From the NCBI RefSeq assembly GCF_000263735.1, contig NC_017946.1, forward strand, positions 909,348-973,347: DNA of 64,000 nucleotides, in the 5' to 3' direction. Under the pieces are notes generated by a model. It did not search any database, was not told the DNA's origin, and was given only the letters and a program-made list of their open reading frames with translations. The stretch comes from Pyrococcus sp. ST04 (lineage in GTDB: Archaea; Methanobacteriota_B; Thermococci; Thermococcales; Thermococcaceae). The position numbers were made by a program, and so were the translations under genes. Shown here piece after piece: positions 26,925-35,532 of this stretch; the first letter of the stretch is position 1, and each line of letters opens with the position of its first letter.

Positions 26925-27072
26925 TTGGGAAAAGTTTCTAGAAAGAACCCAAAAATATGCCTCGCCAATCGTTAGAACGGTTATCTTTGTCCTTAATGTT
27001 ATTTTAGTACCCACTCACCATATGCAAAATATCAAAAATGCCATTTTCAAAATATCCTTGGAGGTGAGGATA
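26925..27072 (+). other. Possible gene remnant upstream of NMD3
   Basis: From about 26925 an open frame without a start codon reads LWEKFLERTQKYASPIVRTV and then a hydrophobic stretch (IFVLNVILV). It stays in frame through ATG 27022 into the NMD3 gene. The amphipathic/hydrophobic pattern looks protein-like, perhaps the C-terminus of a lost membrane protein. Stops lie just before it. It may equally be chance. Confidence 0.25.
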
Positions 27073-28236
27073 GTGAGATTTTGTTATAGGTGTGGAATCA
27101 GCGAGGATGAGGGTGGTCCTCTAATTAATGGCCTTTGTCAAGTTTGTTTTAGAAAGGAGAATCCAGTTCTTTTAATTCCCTCTGAGATAAATACTGAACT
27201 CTGTCAGAACTGTGGGAGCTATAAGAAGAGAGGTGTTTGGGTTGACCCAGTTAACTATGAGCTTGATGCCCTGATATTCGAGGTAGCTGAGAATGCGCTA
27301 CTTGAGGCTATAGAGGATTCCCTGTCCAATGTAAAGGAATATGAGGTAGTTGACTGGGAGGAGCTCGAAGAAATTAGGAACATTCCTGTAGGAAAGGCAT
27401 TTATAGCGTTTAGAGTGCTAGATTACCATATAGAGCACTTTCCTGCAATAGTCATCTATGAGGTTAGGGCCAAGGCTAGGATTCATGAACTTCAAGTTGA
27501 ACCCCACGACGAAGTCAGGACGACAACGGTTTTTGTAAGGCAAACCGTATGTCCGAGATGCCAGAAGTTTCTTGCAGGTTATTATGAGGCAATACTTCAA
27601 GTTAGGGTTGAGGATAGGAAGTTCACGAAAGAGGAAAGGGAAGAAATAACGAAGCTTGTTCAGGAGAAAGTCGATGAAATCATGAGGAAAGACAGGATGG
27701 GGTTTATACAGGACACCATAGAGAAGGAAGAGGGAATAGACTTTTACATGGGCTCAACGAGCGCAGCTAGGAAGCTTGCCAATGCAATAAAAGAGAAATA
27801 TGGGGGAGTTATAAGTGAGGCCTACGAGCTTGTAGGCTTGGACAGAATGACCAGCAAAGAAGTTTACAGGACGAGCGTTACAATAAGACTTCCAAAATTC
27901 AGAAAGGGCGACATAGTGGAGGATAGGCATGGGAGAGTGTATAGGGTTGAAAATGTCGATGGAAAAGGGATGAGGCTTAAGAACCTCGAAACATGGGAAA
28001 GCGAGCACTATGACTGGAAGACTATAAAAAGAGAAAAGATAGACAAAGTAGAGCATGAAGAGAGGAAGGCCCTCTTAATGGGACAAACCCCGAGAGAAGC
28101 CCAGTTCATGGACATGGAAACCTATGAAACCTTTGAATTGCCTAAGCCGAGAGAAAGCCTTGAAGATGGCCAGGTGTATAAGATCGTGAAGGTTAAGGGA
28201 AGGATGTATATAAAGGAAAAGGAGGGAGAGAAATGA
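27073..28236 (+). CDS. NMD3-like 60S/50S ribosomal subunit export/maturation protein
   Basis: 387 residues. Zinc-type cysteine pairs are CYRCG, CQVC, CQNCG and CPRCQ, followed by the conserved archaeal NMD3 body (DYHIEHFPAIVIYEVRAKAR, YMGSTSAARKLANAI). Eukaryotic NMD3 binds the large subunit at the A/P/E sites during maturation. Archaeal homologues are assumed to act in ribosome assembly or subunit quality control. GTG 27073 is chosen because GGAGGTGA lies at 27059-27066. An in-frame ATG at 27022 has none. The stop overlaps the next ORF by ATGA. Confidence 0.93.
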   Translation: MRFCYRCGISEDEGGPLINGLCQVCFRKENPVLLIPSEINTELCQNCGSYKKRGVWVDPVNYELDALIFEVAENALLEAIEDSLSNVKEYEVVDWEELEEIRNIPVGKAFIAFRVLDYHIEHFPAIVIYEVRAKARIHELQVEPHDEVRTTTVFVRQTVCPRCQKFLAGYYEAILQVRVEDRKFTKEEREEITKLVQEKVDEIMRKDRMGFIQDTIEKEEGIDFYMGSTSAARKLANAIKEKYGGVISEAYELVGLDRMTSKEVYRTSVTIRLPKFRKGDIVEDRHGRVYRVENVDGKGMRLKNLETWESEHYDWKTIKREKIDKVEHEERKALLMGQTPREAQFMDMETYETFELPKPRESLEDGQVYKIVKVKGRMYIKEKEGEK

Positions 28237-28238
28237 GC

Positions 28239-28544
28239 ATGATAATAGTCTACACAACATTTCCAAATTGGGAGAGTGCCGAGAAGGTGATAAAAACTCT
28301 GCTCGAGGAAAGACTCGTGGCATGTGCGAATTTAAGAGAACACAAGGCCTTTTATTGGTGGCAGGGAAGGATAGAAGAAGATACCGAAGTTGGCGCGATA
28401 TTAAAAACCAAGGAAGAGCTATGGGATGAAGTTAGGAGAAGGTTAAAAGAGTTGCATCCCTATACAGTTCCAGCAATAATAAAAATTAGAGTTGAGGATG
28501 TTAATGAGGACTACCTAAAGTGGCTTATTGAGGAGACTAAATGA
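28239..28544 (+). CDS. cutA: Divalent cation tolerance protein CutA1
   Basis: 101 residues from ATG 28239, which has GGAGGGAG at ideal spacing. An in-frame ATG at 28233 overlaps the NMD3 stop. The sequence (MIIVYTTFPNWESAEKV, ACANLREHKAFYWWQGRIEE, HPYTVPAIIKI) closely matches the trimeric P. horikoshii CutA1, known for extreme heat stability. The family binds copper in vitro and its physiological role is unsettled. A C/D box sRNA begins inside its last codon/stop. Confidence 0.95.
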   Translation: MIIVYTTFPNWESAEKVIKTLLEERLVACANLREHKAFYWWQGRIEEDTEVGAILKTKEELWDEVRRRLKELHPYTVPAIIKIRVEDVNEDYLKWLIEETK

Positions 28545-28595
28545 TGAGTACGGGGCCACCTGAGGGGGTGATGAAGTTTCTCCCAAGGCTGATAG
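28538..28595 (+). ncRNA. C/D box guide sRNA
   Basis: All four boxes are perfect and well spaced: C ATGATGA (28541-28547), D' CTGA (28560-28563), C' GTGATGA (28568-28574), D CTGA (28589-28592). The guides are GTACGGGGCCAC before D' and AGTTTCTCCCAAGG before D, each 12-14 nt, the archaeal norm. By the N+5 rule they point to a C in GUGGCCCCGUAC and a G in CCUUGGGAGAAACU. The C box overlaps the cutA stop codon, so the RNA is probably processed from the NMD3-cutA transcript. Targets would be rRNA or tRNA; I did not verify them. Confidence 0.9.
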
Positions 28596-28976
28596 TTATC
28601 TGTACATTATGAAATCTAAAAGGTTCTTTGCTTTAGTTTTTCTCTTTAGCTCAACATAAGCCTCGCTTCCGTCGCACTCTATAGAATAATCAACTCCCGC
28701 TTCCTCCAAGATGAACCTCATAATCCCAAACGCCAAATGAGATTTCTTTCCCTCCATTTCAACTGCCAAAAATGGGGTCTCGTTCTTTCTTCCCACGATG
28801 ATGTCGAAGTTTATTCCTCCACATATATCGGCATCAATGAAGCTTATTTTTTCACCAGTTTTCGTTTTTCTGACAAGTGGATTTGAAAATTTTGTCTTTA
28901 ACTTGTCGATTATTCTAAGAACCTTTTCAAAGTCTTCCTCCCTTAAATCCTCTCTTATTCTTATCCTTTCAATCAT
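28596..28976 (-). CDS. Conserved hypothetical protein
   Basis: About 126 residues from ATG 28976 (TTG 28988 is also in frame). The sequence is alpha/beta, with MIERIRIREDLREEDFEKVL at the start, ISFIDADICGGINFDIIVG in the middle and EAGVDYSIECDGSEAYVELK near the end. No known motif is recognised. It is convergent with cutA, with its stop just 3' of the C/D sRNA. Codon use is like core genes. Confidence 0.65.
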   Translation of the reverse strand: MIERIRIREDLREEDFEKVLRIIDKLKTKFSNPLVRKTKTGEKISFIDADICGGINFDIIVGRKNETPFLAVEMEGKKSHLAFGIMRFILEEAGVDYSIECDGSEAYVELKRKTKAKNLLDFIMYR

Positions 28977-29102
28977 TTTGCATCCCAAGTTACGGTAATG
29001 TTAAGAATTTAAACATTGCTAATGAACGCATTTGAACATTTGATTAGTTGAAAGCGGAAACATATTTTAAGCATTTGCCGAACTTATGAACGGTGATTGT
29101 CG

Positions 29103-30509
29103 ATGGTTTTAATAATCGACACAACATTTAGAGATGCACATCAATCTCTCCTCGCGACAAGATTAAGGACAGAGGATATGCTTCCAATAGCTGAGGACAT
29201 GGATAAAATAGGCTTTTACTCTATGGAAGTTTGGGGAGGAGCAACTTTTGACGTGTGTATAAGGTATTTAAATGAAGATCCTTGGGAAAGGTTAAGGCTT
29301 CTTAGGGAACGAATAAAGAAAACGAAGTTGCAGATGCTGTTACGAGGAAAGAACTTAGTTGGCTACAAACATTACCCCAATGAAGTTGTCGAAAAGTTCA
29401 TTGAAAAATCCTATGAAAATGGGATAGACATCTTCAGGATTTTTGATGCCCTTAATGACGTCAACAACATGGAACTTGCCATAAGAACCGCAAAGAGAGT
29501 CGGAGCAGAGGTTCAAGGTGTCATTGCATATACAACAGGCCCCATCTTTACGCTTGACTACTACCTCGCCAAGACCGAAGAGCTGATAGGGCTGGATGTA
29601 GATGTAATAACAATAAAAGACATGGCCGGGCTTCTCACACCGGAAATGGCGTATAAGCTGGTTATTGAAATAAAGCAGACGTATGGAATTCCCGTGAATA
29701 TTCATACCCATTCAACAACGGGAATGGCAGTTGCAACTTATCTAAAGGCTGTTGAGGCTGGGGTTGATTTCATAGATACCTCCATAAGTCCGTTGGCATT
29801 TGGAACCGCACAACCTGGTATCCAGACAGTTTATGAGATGCTACCGAGTGATGAAAAACCAAAACTGAACTTCAACATGATTAGGAAAGTCTCGAAGTAC
29901 CTCAAATCTATAATAGAAGGGAAGTACTCCACAATACTGAGGAAAGAAGTCCTCCAGGTGAACCCGAATGTTTTGATATATCAAGTTCCTGGAGGCATGA
30001 TGTCAAACTTGATAACTCAACTCAAGGAGATGAACGCTCTTCATAGGCTAGATGAAGTTCTCAAGGAGATACCTAAGGTGAGGGAAGATCTCGGATGGCC
30101 GCCACTTGTCACTCCTGCTAGCCAGATAGTGGGAACACAGGCAGTACTCAACGTTCTTTTTGGGAGGTATAAAATGCTAACAAGAGAAGTGAAAGCTTAT
30201 CTGCTTGGAAAGTATGGAAAGCCACCTGCCAATGTCAATCCAGAACTTCTAGAGAGGGTTAGGGGAGAGAAAATAAAAGATGATGTGAAATCTCTCGAAG
30301 CCTGTAGAAGAGAACTGGTGGAAAGGGGCTTTATAGAGGAAAGCGAGCGTGAAGAGGATGTTCTAACGTTCTGTCTGTTTCCGCAGGTTGCACTTGAATT
30401 TTTTAAGAAGAGGAGGCTGAATATAAAAGAGCATAAGCCATTGAAAAATGCTAGGATGTTTAAACTATTGATAAATGGACTTGAATTTGAAGTTGGGATA
30501 TTGGAATAA
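29103..30509 (+). CDS. Carboxyltransferase: pyruvate carboxylase subunit B / oxaloacetate decarboxylase alpha-like
   Basis: 468 residues from ATG 29103 (GGTGATT upstream; TTG 29097 is in frame). DTTFRDAHQS at the N-terminus supplies the metal aspartate D11. ITIKDMAGLLTP holds the carbamylated lysine, and NIHTHSTTGMA the metal histidines. It stops after the conserved-carboxylase domain, so the biotin carrier domain is absent and must be a separate protein not in this window. The reaction is biotin-dependent transfer of CO2 to or from pyruvate/oxaloacetate. The direction cannot be told. Confidence 0.88.
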   Translation: MVLIIDTTFRDAHQSLLATRLRTEDMLPIAEDMDKIGFYSMEVWGGATFDVCIRYLNEDPWERLRLLRERIKKTKLQMLLRGKNLVGYKHYPNEVVEKFIEKSYENGIDIFRIFDALNDVNNMELAIRTAKRVGAEVQGVIAYTTGPIFTLDYYLAKTEELIGLDVDVITIKDMAGLLTPEMAYKLVIEIKQTYGIPVNIHTHSTTGMAVATYLKAVEAGVDFIDTSISPLAFGTAQPGIQTVYEMLPSDEKPKLNFNMIRKVSKYLKSIIEGKYSTILRKEVLQVNPNVLIYQVPGGMMSNLITQLKEMNALHRLDEVLKEIPKVREDLGWPPLVTPASQIVGTQAVLNVLFGRYKMLTREVKAYLLGKYGKPPANVNPELLERVRGEKIKDDVKSLEACRRELVERGFIEESEREEDVLTFCLFPQVALEFFKKRRLNIKEHKPLKNARMFKLLINGLEFEVGILE

Positions 30510-30564
30510 TGGGAGTCTATACAAGTCTAAAATTCCATAAAGTTGCTTTGAAGAACCACACGGC

Positions 30565-30837
30565 CTAGAACCTACGATGAGGCTTTATATACCTCACTAT
30601 AACACCGGCTGTGGCATAACTCATAACTATAAGAATAGGCTCTGCCTTAAATAGAATCTCGTCATGCACGGTAGTTTTTTCGAGCAAAAGTGGAAAATTT
30701 ATTCCGTTGATCACTGATAATAGTGATAGTCCAATCACAAGTGCTTGGGCTAGAAGAGTTCCAAGTAGTATCGTCATGATGATTAGCAATATCTCATCCT
30801 TTATCCTATTCAAAGATAGCATTCGAATATCACCCAT
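30565..30837 (-). CDS. Small membrane protein, unknown
   Basis: 90 residues with two hydrophobic segments (ILLIIMTILLGTLLAQALVI and a C-terminal ILIVMSYATAGVIVRYI) separated by a short polar loop, ending in basic KPHRRF. No family is recognised. ATG 30837 and ATG 30822 are both possible. It stands alone between the carboxyltransferase and DUF72 genes. Confidence 0.55.
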   Translation of the reverse strand: MGDIRMLSLNRIKDEILLIIMTILLGTLLAQALVIGLSLLSVINGINFPLLLEKTTVHDEILFKAEPILIVMSYATAGVIVRYIKPHRRF

Positions 30838-30918
30838 AGTAAGTTTAATCTGTTATGGATTTTTTATTTTAATATCTCTTTCTAAGAACTTTATCGAAAT
30901 AATTACTACTAGAGATTA

Positions 30919-31647
30919 TCATAACTCTCTGAGGTACATTATGAGTCTCCTAGCATCTTCGCACATGTTTGAGTTGTTGAAATACACAAAGCTCTCTTTA
31001 ATGTGGAAGGAAAGAACCTTGTTCATTATCTTCTTTAGCTCCTCATCACTATACTTATGGGAGTAAATTATCTTACCTCCCTCATATTTCCCATGGAGCC
31101 GGTAGTACGTGATGTATCCGCTATGAAGGGGAACTGAAACTAATGGATCAACAACATCTATAACATCAAATTTTCTTGTGAACTTTTTCCTACCCCTCTC
31201 ACTCCATCCCCTAAGCTCAACTCCAATTTCAAAGTTGCCCCTATCTATCATCGAGAAGAACTTCTCTGCGTTTTCAAAGCTTTCTTCTGTTTCTCTGAAG
31301 CTTTTGGGCAGCTGGATTATTATGAACTTCGCCTCGAGAATCTTGGCCTCATGTAACGTAATTCTCCAGAACCTTAGAACATCAGAAGTTGGCCTAAGGA
31401 GACCGACGTTTTTTGTGGGTTTTACATTGCTTCTTCTCCATGTTGGGCTGTTTAAAGGGTGAGTTATCCCCTGAAAAGCCTTAAGTGAGAATATAAAGTT
31501 CTTGGGAGCTCTTTTTTTCCATTTTTCTAATGTCTTGTCTTGCAAGATTCTATAGAACGTTTGCTGTATCTCGACCGTTCGGAAGTCTTGGAAATATTTT
31601 TCTTGTCTTTCACAAAATCCGCAGGTTCCGACTATGATGCTCTCCAT
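30919..31647 (-). CDS. DUF72 family protein (TIM-barrel-like)
   Basis: 242 residues. The N-terminal VGTCGFCERQEKYFQDFRTV, the KWKKRAPKNFIFSLKAFQGITH segment, LPKSF and TYYRLHGKYEG are hallmarks of DUF72 (YecE-like). The fold is a TIM barrel with no established reaction. GFCERQ replaces the more common GWSY motif seen in bacterial relatives, and its cysteines may bind a cluster or metal. It is monocistronic. Confidence 0.82.
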   Translation of the reverse strand: MESIIVGTCGFCERQEKYFQDFRTVEIQQTFYRILQDKTLEKWKKRAPKNFIFSLKAFQGITHPLNSPTWRRSNVKPTKNVGLLRPTSDVLRFWRITLHEAKILEAKFIIIQLPKSFRETEESFENAEKFFSMIDRGNFEIGVELRGWSERGRKKFTRKFDVIDVVDPLVSVPLHSGYITYYRLHGKYEGGKIIYSHKYSDEELKKIMNKVLSFHIKESFVYFNNSNMCEDARRLIMYLREL

Positions 31648-31905
31648 AGAAAAGCCTCTGTATTATAAGCTTAAATAGCTTCTCGAAAAAATATTTAAAT
31701 TGCTAACACCAATACAACTAATTTAGATAAAATTAAAACTTAATGGCTTAGTTATAAAGAATAAATTCGGAATCGTCGTGGCAATCACATACTTTGCCAT
31801 TATGGACTTATTATGTATTCTCTCCTAGCATTGTTCTAGGGCGTCGGATGGATTAAGAGGATAAACACTGTAGGCCTTAAGCTTATATTCAAGAAGGAGG
31901 TCATA
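31648..31905. other. Intergenic AT-rich region with a possible coding fragment
   Basis: It holds TATA-like stretches for the DUF72 gene near 31690 and an open fragment on the plus strand (LVIKNKFGIVVAITYFAIMD, ending in a stop at about 31828) without start or RBS. This may be a scrap of a membrane protein. A TATA element (gcttatattc, 31881-31890) near the end fits the ncRNA that follows. Nothing else is seen. Confidence 0.3.
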
Positions 31906-31912
31906 GAAGTTT

Positions 31913-31986
31913 GGGTGGGCCGATGACGATGGTGGGCACTCGCCGAGCTGATGAGGTTGTGGGGGGAGGAGCCAGAGGCCCGCACA
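31913..31986 (+). ncRNA. H/ACA-type pseudouridine guide sRNA (candidate)
   Basis: A G+C-rich island in AT-rich DNA. GUGGGCC (31915-31921) pairs with GGCCCGC (31977-31983) as a 7-bp lower stem, and ACA follows at once (31984-31986). An upper stem starts with CUC (31939-31941) against GAG (31966-31968), 16 nt before ACA, the canonical distance. It leads to a CUGAUGA-containing loop that could form an L7Ae K-loop. Pocket strands flank both stems. The TATA element at 31881-31890 places the start near 31911. The target was not identified. Confidence 0.7.
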
Positions 31987-32027
31987 TTTATAAGCCAAAT
32001 GCAAGCAAATGTCATTAGGTGAGCCTA

Positions 32028-33083
32028 ATGAAAACCGAAAGGGCTAAGGAGATACTCCTCCAGCTCCTCAAGATTCCCTCCCCATCTGGAAGAGAAGACA
32101 GGATCGCGCTCTATATAATGGAGTTTCTTCACAGACTCGACTATGACGTTCATATTGAGAGTGATGGGGAGATAATAGATTTGGTTGTCAATCCAGATTC
32201 AGATCTGTTCTTAGAGGTTCATATGGACACCATAGAGCCAAGAGCCGAGCCCTTTGTTAGGGGAAACATTGTGTATGGCACTGGAGCCAGCGACATAAAA
32301 GGAGGCATCGCAGCGATCCTGCTAATGCTCGAACAACTCAGGAAAGAAGGAAAAGATCTAAACGTTGGTATAGTTTTTGTCAGCGATGAGGAAAAAGGCG
32401 GAAGGGGGTCGGCACTGTTTATGGAGAGATACAGACCAAAGATGGCAATAGTTCTTGAACCAACTGATTTAGAAGTGCATATAGCCCATGCTGGTAATAT
32501 AGAGGCGTATTTTGAGGTCGATGGCAAGGAAGCTCATGGAGCGTGTCCAGAAAGTGGTGTGAACGCAATTGAACAAGTGTTTGAAATGCTCCAGAAGTTG
32601 AAGGGGTTGGAACCATTTAAGGTTAAGGGGAAGTATTTCGACCCTCACATTGGAATTCAGGAACTCATATGTGAGAACCCCTATTACCTAATCCCAGGGC
32701 TTTGTAAGGGAAGGTTGGAAGCAAGGTTACTTCCAGAGCAGGAGGTTGAGGATATTCTGGATCTTATAGACCCAATACTTGATGAATACACTCTGAAGTA
32801 CGAGTATACTGAAATATGGGATGGTTATGAGTTAGATGAAAGTGAGGAAATAGTGCAGATAGCTAAGGAAGCTATGGAGGCTGTTGGGCTTGATGAATTT
32901 GGTGCAATGAGAAGCTGGACAGATGCAATAAACTTCACTTATAACGGGACGAAGACGATAGTGTTTGGTCCAGGTAATCTTGACATCTCACATACAAAGT
33001 TTGAAAGGATAGACGTGAGAGATGTCGTGAAGGCTAGCGAGTTCTTGATGAAGGTCAATGAAATATACTCAGGAGATAGATAG
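32028..33083 (+). CDS. M20 family metallohydrolase (ArgE/DapE/LysK-like)
   Basis: 351 residues. Metal and catalytic residues of the M20 fold are LEVHMDT (H65, D67), ASDIKGG (D89) and SDEEKGG (E121/E122). Candidates are LysW-lysine/ornithine carboxypeptidase, N-acyl amino acid deacylase or a carboxypeptidase. No LysW or lysine-pathway genes are nearby to decide. ATG 32028 follows GGTGA at proper spacing. GTG 32019 is in frame. TATA at about 31986-31995 directly abuts the ACA of the sRNA, so the sRNA end and the promoter overlap. Confidence 0.85.
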   Translation: MKTERAKEILLQLLKIPSPSGREDRIALYIMEFLHRLDYDVHIESDGEIIDLVVNPDSDLFLEVHMDTIEPRAEPFVRGNIVYGTGASDIKGGIAAILLMLEQLRKEGKDLNVGIVFVSDEEKGGRGSALFMERYRPKMAIVLEPTDLEVHIAHAGNIEAYFEVDGKEAHGACPESGVNAIEQVFEMLQKLKGLEPFKVKGKYFDPHIGIQELICENPYYLIPGLCKGRLEARLLPEQEVEDILDLIDPILDEYTLKYEYTEIWDGYELDESEEIVQIAKEAMEAVGLDEFGAMRSWTDAINFTYNGTKTIVFGPGNLDISHTKFERIDVRDVVKASEFLMKVNEIYSGDR

Positions 33084-33212
33084 TCTTCCAAAAATGACAT
33101 CCCTTACTGCCCAAAGAGTTAGCAAATAGAAAATTCCATACTTTGTTTCCAAATATATTTTAGTCTTAACCGATAAACTTATTAACATATTTGGTTTGTT
33201 AATAACTTCTTG

Positions 33213-34460
33213 ATGGCGGATAGGGTGATAGTAGCGTTAATAGTGATAATAATTTTACTTCAAAATAACGTATTAGCATATTCGATAGAATGTCAAAAAG
33301 AGGTTCACTTTGGTGACATGTTTGAATGCAAAGTAATGGGAAATGGTAGACTCAAGGACATTAAGATCGTCGAAATAAATGGAAAACCTGTAGATTGGAG
33401 CGATCCAATACTTATATTTTCTAGAGGCGTTGAAGTTATTAGCTATAAGCTTAATAACGTAAATGTCTCCCTCCCCGTCACCATTGTTGTCTCTTCATAC
33501 GGAATTCTTTCTAAATACTCTAGGACTACCCCCTTTTATAGGTACAAATGGGCTCTCTATAATAAGGATTTCGTCATAACTTTCAAGATTAACAATCAAA
33601 CTGTATCAACAACAATCAAAATAAGTGGAGAAGTTCTTGATGAAAAAATGAAGAAGAAATTGAATTTAACATTCTTATTTTTAGGGGTAGTAGTGTTGAT
33701 TTTCGGAGTTATACACATATTGCAGAAAATATTTAGACACAATGATACCTCTCAGAGGACCCAGATGAAATTGCCTGGAAACGTTTCGGTTAGAATTCAA
33801 TATGTTTCTATGGCGTGGAGCTTTACATGGTTGATGTTTCCTCTATCGGCTTCTCTCCACTATCTTTTAGGAACCTCCGGAAGAGAATTTGAAAATTTTG
33901 CACTGGCTGGCGGGATATATATGTTGCTTATTGCAATTCTAGTAACGGCTTCATATCTTGGTGAAATAAGGAAAAGAAAAATAAAGCCTGTTACAGGAGT
34001 AGAGTGGATACCTGGCTCTCTAATTTTTCCATTATTGGCTGAGGAAAGCAAATTGACGATACTGGTCCTTCTAATATTCCTCGTAGCGTTCCTCCTAAGC
34101 AAAGACGAAACTCTAAACGGAGTTTTTCAAAGAATGGGTGTTATTGTAACCCTTATATGGCCCTTTATCTTTTATATCCTTTATCCAGGAGATCTAGGAG
34201 TTTTCATAATTTTCCTTGTTCTATCCTGGATATATTTCTTCCTTCTAGCAAAGACACGTGAAGATGTTGTTGAGGATCTGGACGCAATAATAGATTCTCA
34301 TAGATCTGATTTGGTTCTTGCTCCACCCCCATCAGCAAAGGAGTTGGTGGAGAAACTTGATAAAGTAGTTAGAGCAATGAGGTGGGACTATGAGAAAAAC
34401 CGTGTATCTAGGTCTAATTTTGATTTTGATAATAATTCTTCCACAAGCAAGTGCGATTAG
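33213..34460 (+). CDS. Signal-peptide membrane protein, first of two tandem paralogues
   Basis: 415 residues. The N-terminal signal (VIVALIVIIILLQNNVLAYS) is followed by an extracellular beta-rich domain of about 150 residues with two conserved cysteines (IECQKEV and FECKVM), then about seven membrane helices. A cytoplasmic tail contains VLAPPPSAKELVEKLDKVV. The next gene repeats this architecture. The last 25 or so residues have no counterpart in the paralogue and lie in the 71-nt overlap with that gene. Function unknown. Confidence 0.75.
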   Translation: MADRVIVALIVIIILLQNNVLAYSIECQKEVHFGDMFECKVMGNGRLKDIKIVEINGKPVDWSDPILIFSRGVEVISYKLNNVNVSLPVTIVVSSYGILSKYSRTTPFYRYKWALYNKDFVITFKINNQTVSTTIKISGEVLDEKMKKKLNLTFLFLGVVVLIFGVIHILQKIFRHNDTSQRTQMKLPGNVSVRIQYVSMAWSFTWLMFPLSASLHYLLGTSGREFENFALAGGIYMLLIAILVTASYLGEIRKRKIKPVTGVEWIPGSLIFPLLAEESKLTILVLLIFLVAFLLSKDETLNGVFQRMGVIVTLIWPFIFYILYPGDLGVFIIFLVLSWIYFFLLAKTREDVVEDLDAIIDSHRSDLVLAPPPSAKELVEKLDKVVRAMRWDYEKNRVSRSNFDFDNNSSTSKCD

Positions 34461-35532
34461 TCTAAAGTGTCAGGAAAATCAAACTCTCGATTTAATAGTA
34501 TGCACAATAAGTGATGCAAGTCCACAAAAAGTTGAAGTTAATATAATTGCTGTAAATGGCTATCCAGTTGACTGGGGAGTTTTTGTTGTCGAGGATGATG
34601 GAAAAATTGTTTATACAAATACTGTTAAAATTCCTGGCAGGATAGCTTTTGATCCTAAATCTATCCTTAGGGATGTTCAGAGGGAAATAGTAGGTAATTC
34701 TTTCTCATTTGAGTGTATGCTTTGTGATAAGGTCAACTATTTCACGTTTAAAATTGGAAATTCAACTACGACGGTAAGGATATTCATAAAAAGATGGGGC
34801 GACAATAGCTTTGAAAATTTCGTACTAACTTTAATTTTTATTCTGGCCCTTATCAGTTCATTAATCTATGGAGGAGTACTGAAATTTGTTAAAAAGAGAT
34901 CAAAGAGGGAGGTTATTACAGGGGCAATAAGAGCCTTTTTAGTCGTTGTGGGTTTATTCTTTGGATATATTAATTCTTTCATGTCTTCTCTGATTTTCTA
35001 TATGCTTGGAAGTTCTGAACATATGGTTTCCGATTACATCCTTTCAAGTCTTATATTTGTGTTAGTATTTTTCATGGCGATGATGGTAGTGACTAAAGGA
35101 GGGGATGTTAGGTTTGAAATTCCAAAGAAAAAAGAAATTATGCTGAGTGAGGGACTTCTAGTTCTCTATGGGATTATGTTGTTTTTGAATAAGAATATCG
35201 AAAATGATGTTATAGTTTTCAGCACGATAGTGATAGGTGTCTTAGTGTATAGTTATAAAAAGCTTGAAGACGAAATATCACTCGTAATAGGTCATATGGT
35301 ATTCCTTGCGTGGAGTTTATTCTTATATACAATAAATCCCTCACTCCAAGTGTTTGGGACATATCTCCTTGCCACTATTTCTTTTGTTCTGTTAAGTAAT
35401 AAATTGACAAGTACTGTCGAGGAAAGTGTTTTAGTGTTTACTTCTCCCCAAAGGGAGAGAAAGTCAGTACTTGGTCCACCCCCAACAGCTAAAGAGATTA
35501 TAGAAAAGTTTGAAAGAGCGCTCAGAGAATGA
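34390..35532 (+). CDS. Signal-peptide membrane protein, second tandem paralogue
   Basis: 380 residues. It has a signal peptide (VYLGLILILIIILPQASA), an external domain with paired cysteines (LKCQENQ, IVCTIS and FECMLCDKV), about seven helices, and a tail VLGPPPTAKEIIEKFERALRE matching the tail of its upstream paralogue. ATG 34390 has GAGGTGGGA just upstream and lies inside the previous gene. The pair likely arose by duplication and may form a heteromer. It is convergent with thiD, overlapping by 11 nt. No function can be assigned. Confidence 0.78.
   Translation: MRKTVYLGLILILIIILPQASAISLKCQENQTLDLIVCTISDASPQKVEVNIIAVNGYPVDWGVFVVEDDGKIVYTNTVKIPGRIAFDPKSILRDVQREIVGNSFSFECMLCDKVNYFTFKIGNSTTTVRIFIKRWGDNSFENFVLTLIFILALISSLIYGGVLKFVKKRSKREVITGAIRAFLVVVGLFFGYINSFMSSLIFYMLGSSEHMVSDYILSSLIFVLVFFMAMMVVTKGGDVRFEIPKKKEIMLSEGLLVLYGIMLFLNKNIENDVIVFSTIVIGVLVYSYKKLEDEISLVIGHMVFLAWSLFLYTINPSLQVFGTYLLATISFVLLSNKLTSTVEESVLVFTSPQRERKSVLGPPPTAKEIIEKFERALRE

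Noticed and set aside
31921-31976. C/D box reading of the G+C-rich RNA (GATGACGA, CTGATGA)
   Set aside because: No CTGA D box occurs in the right place, and the terminal stem followed by ACA fits H/ACA much better.
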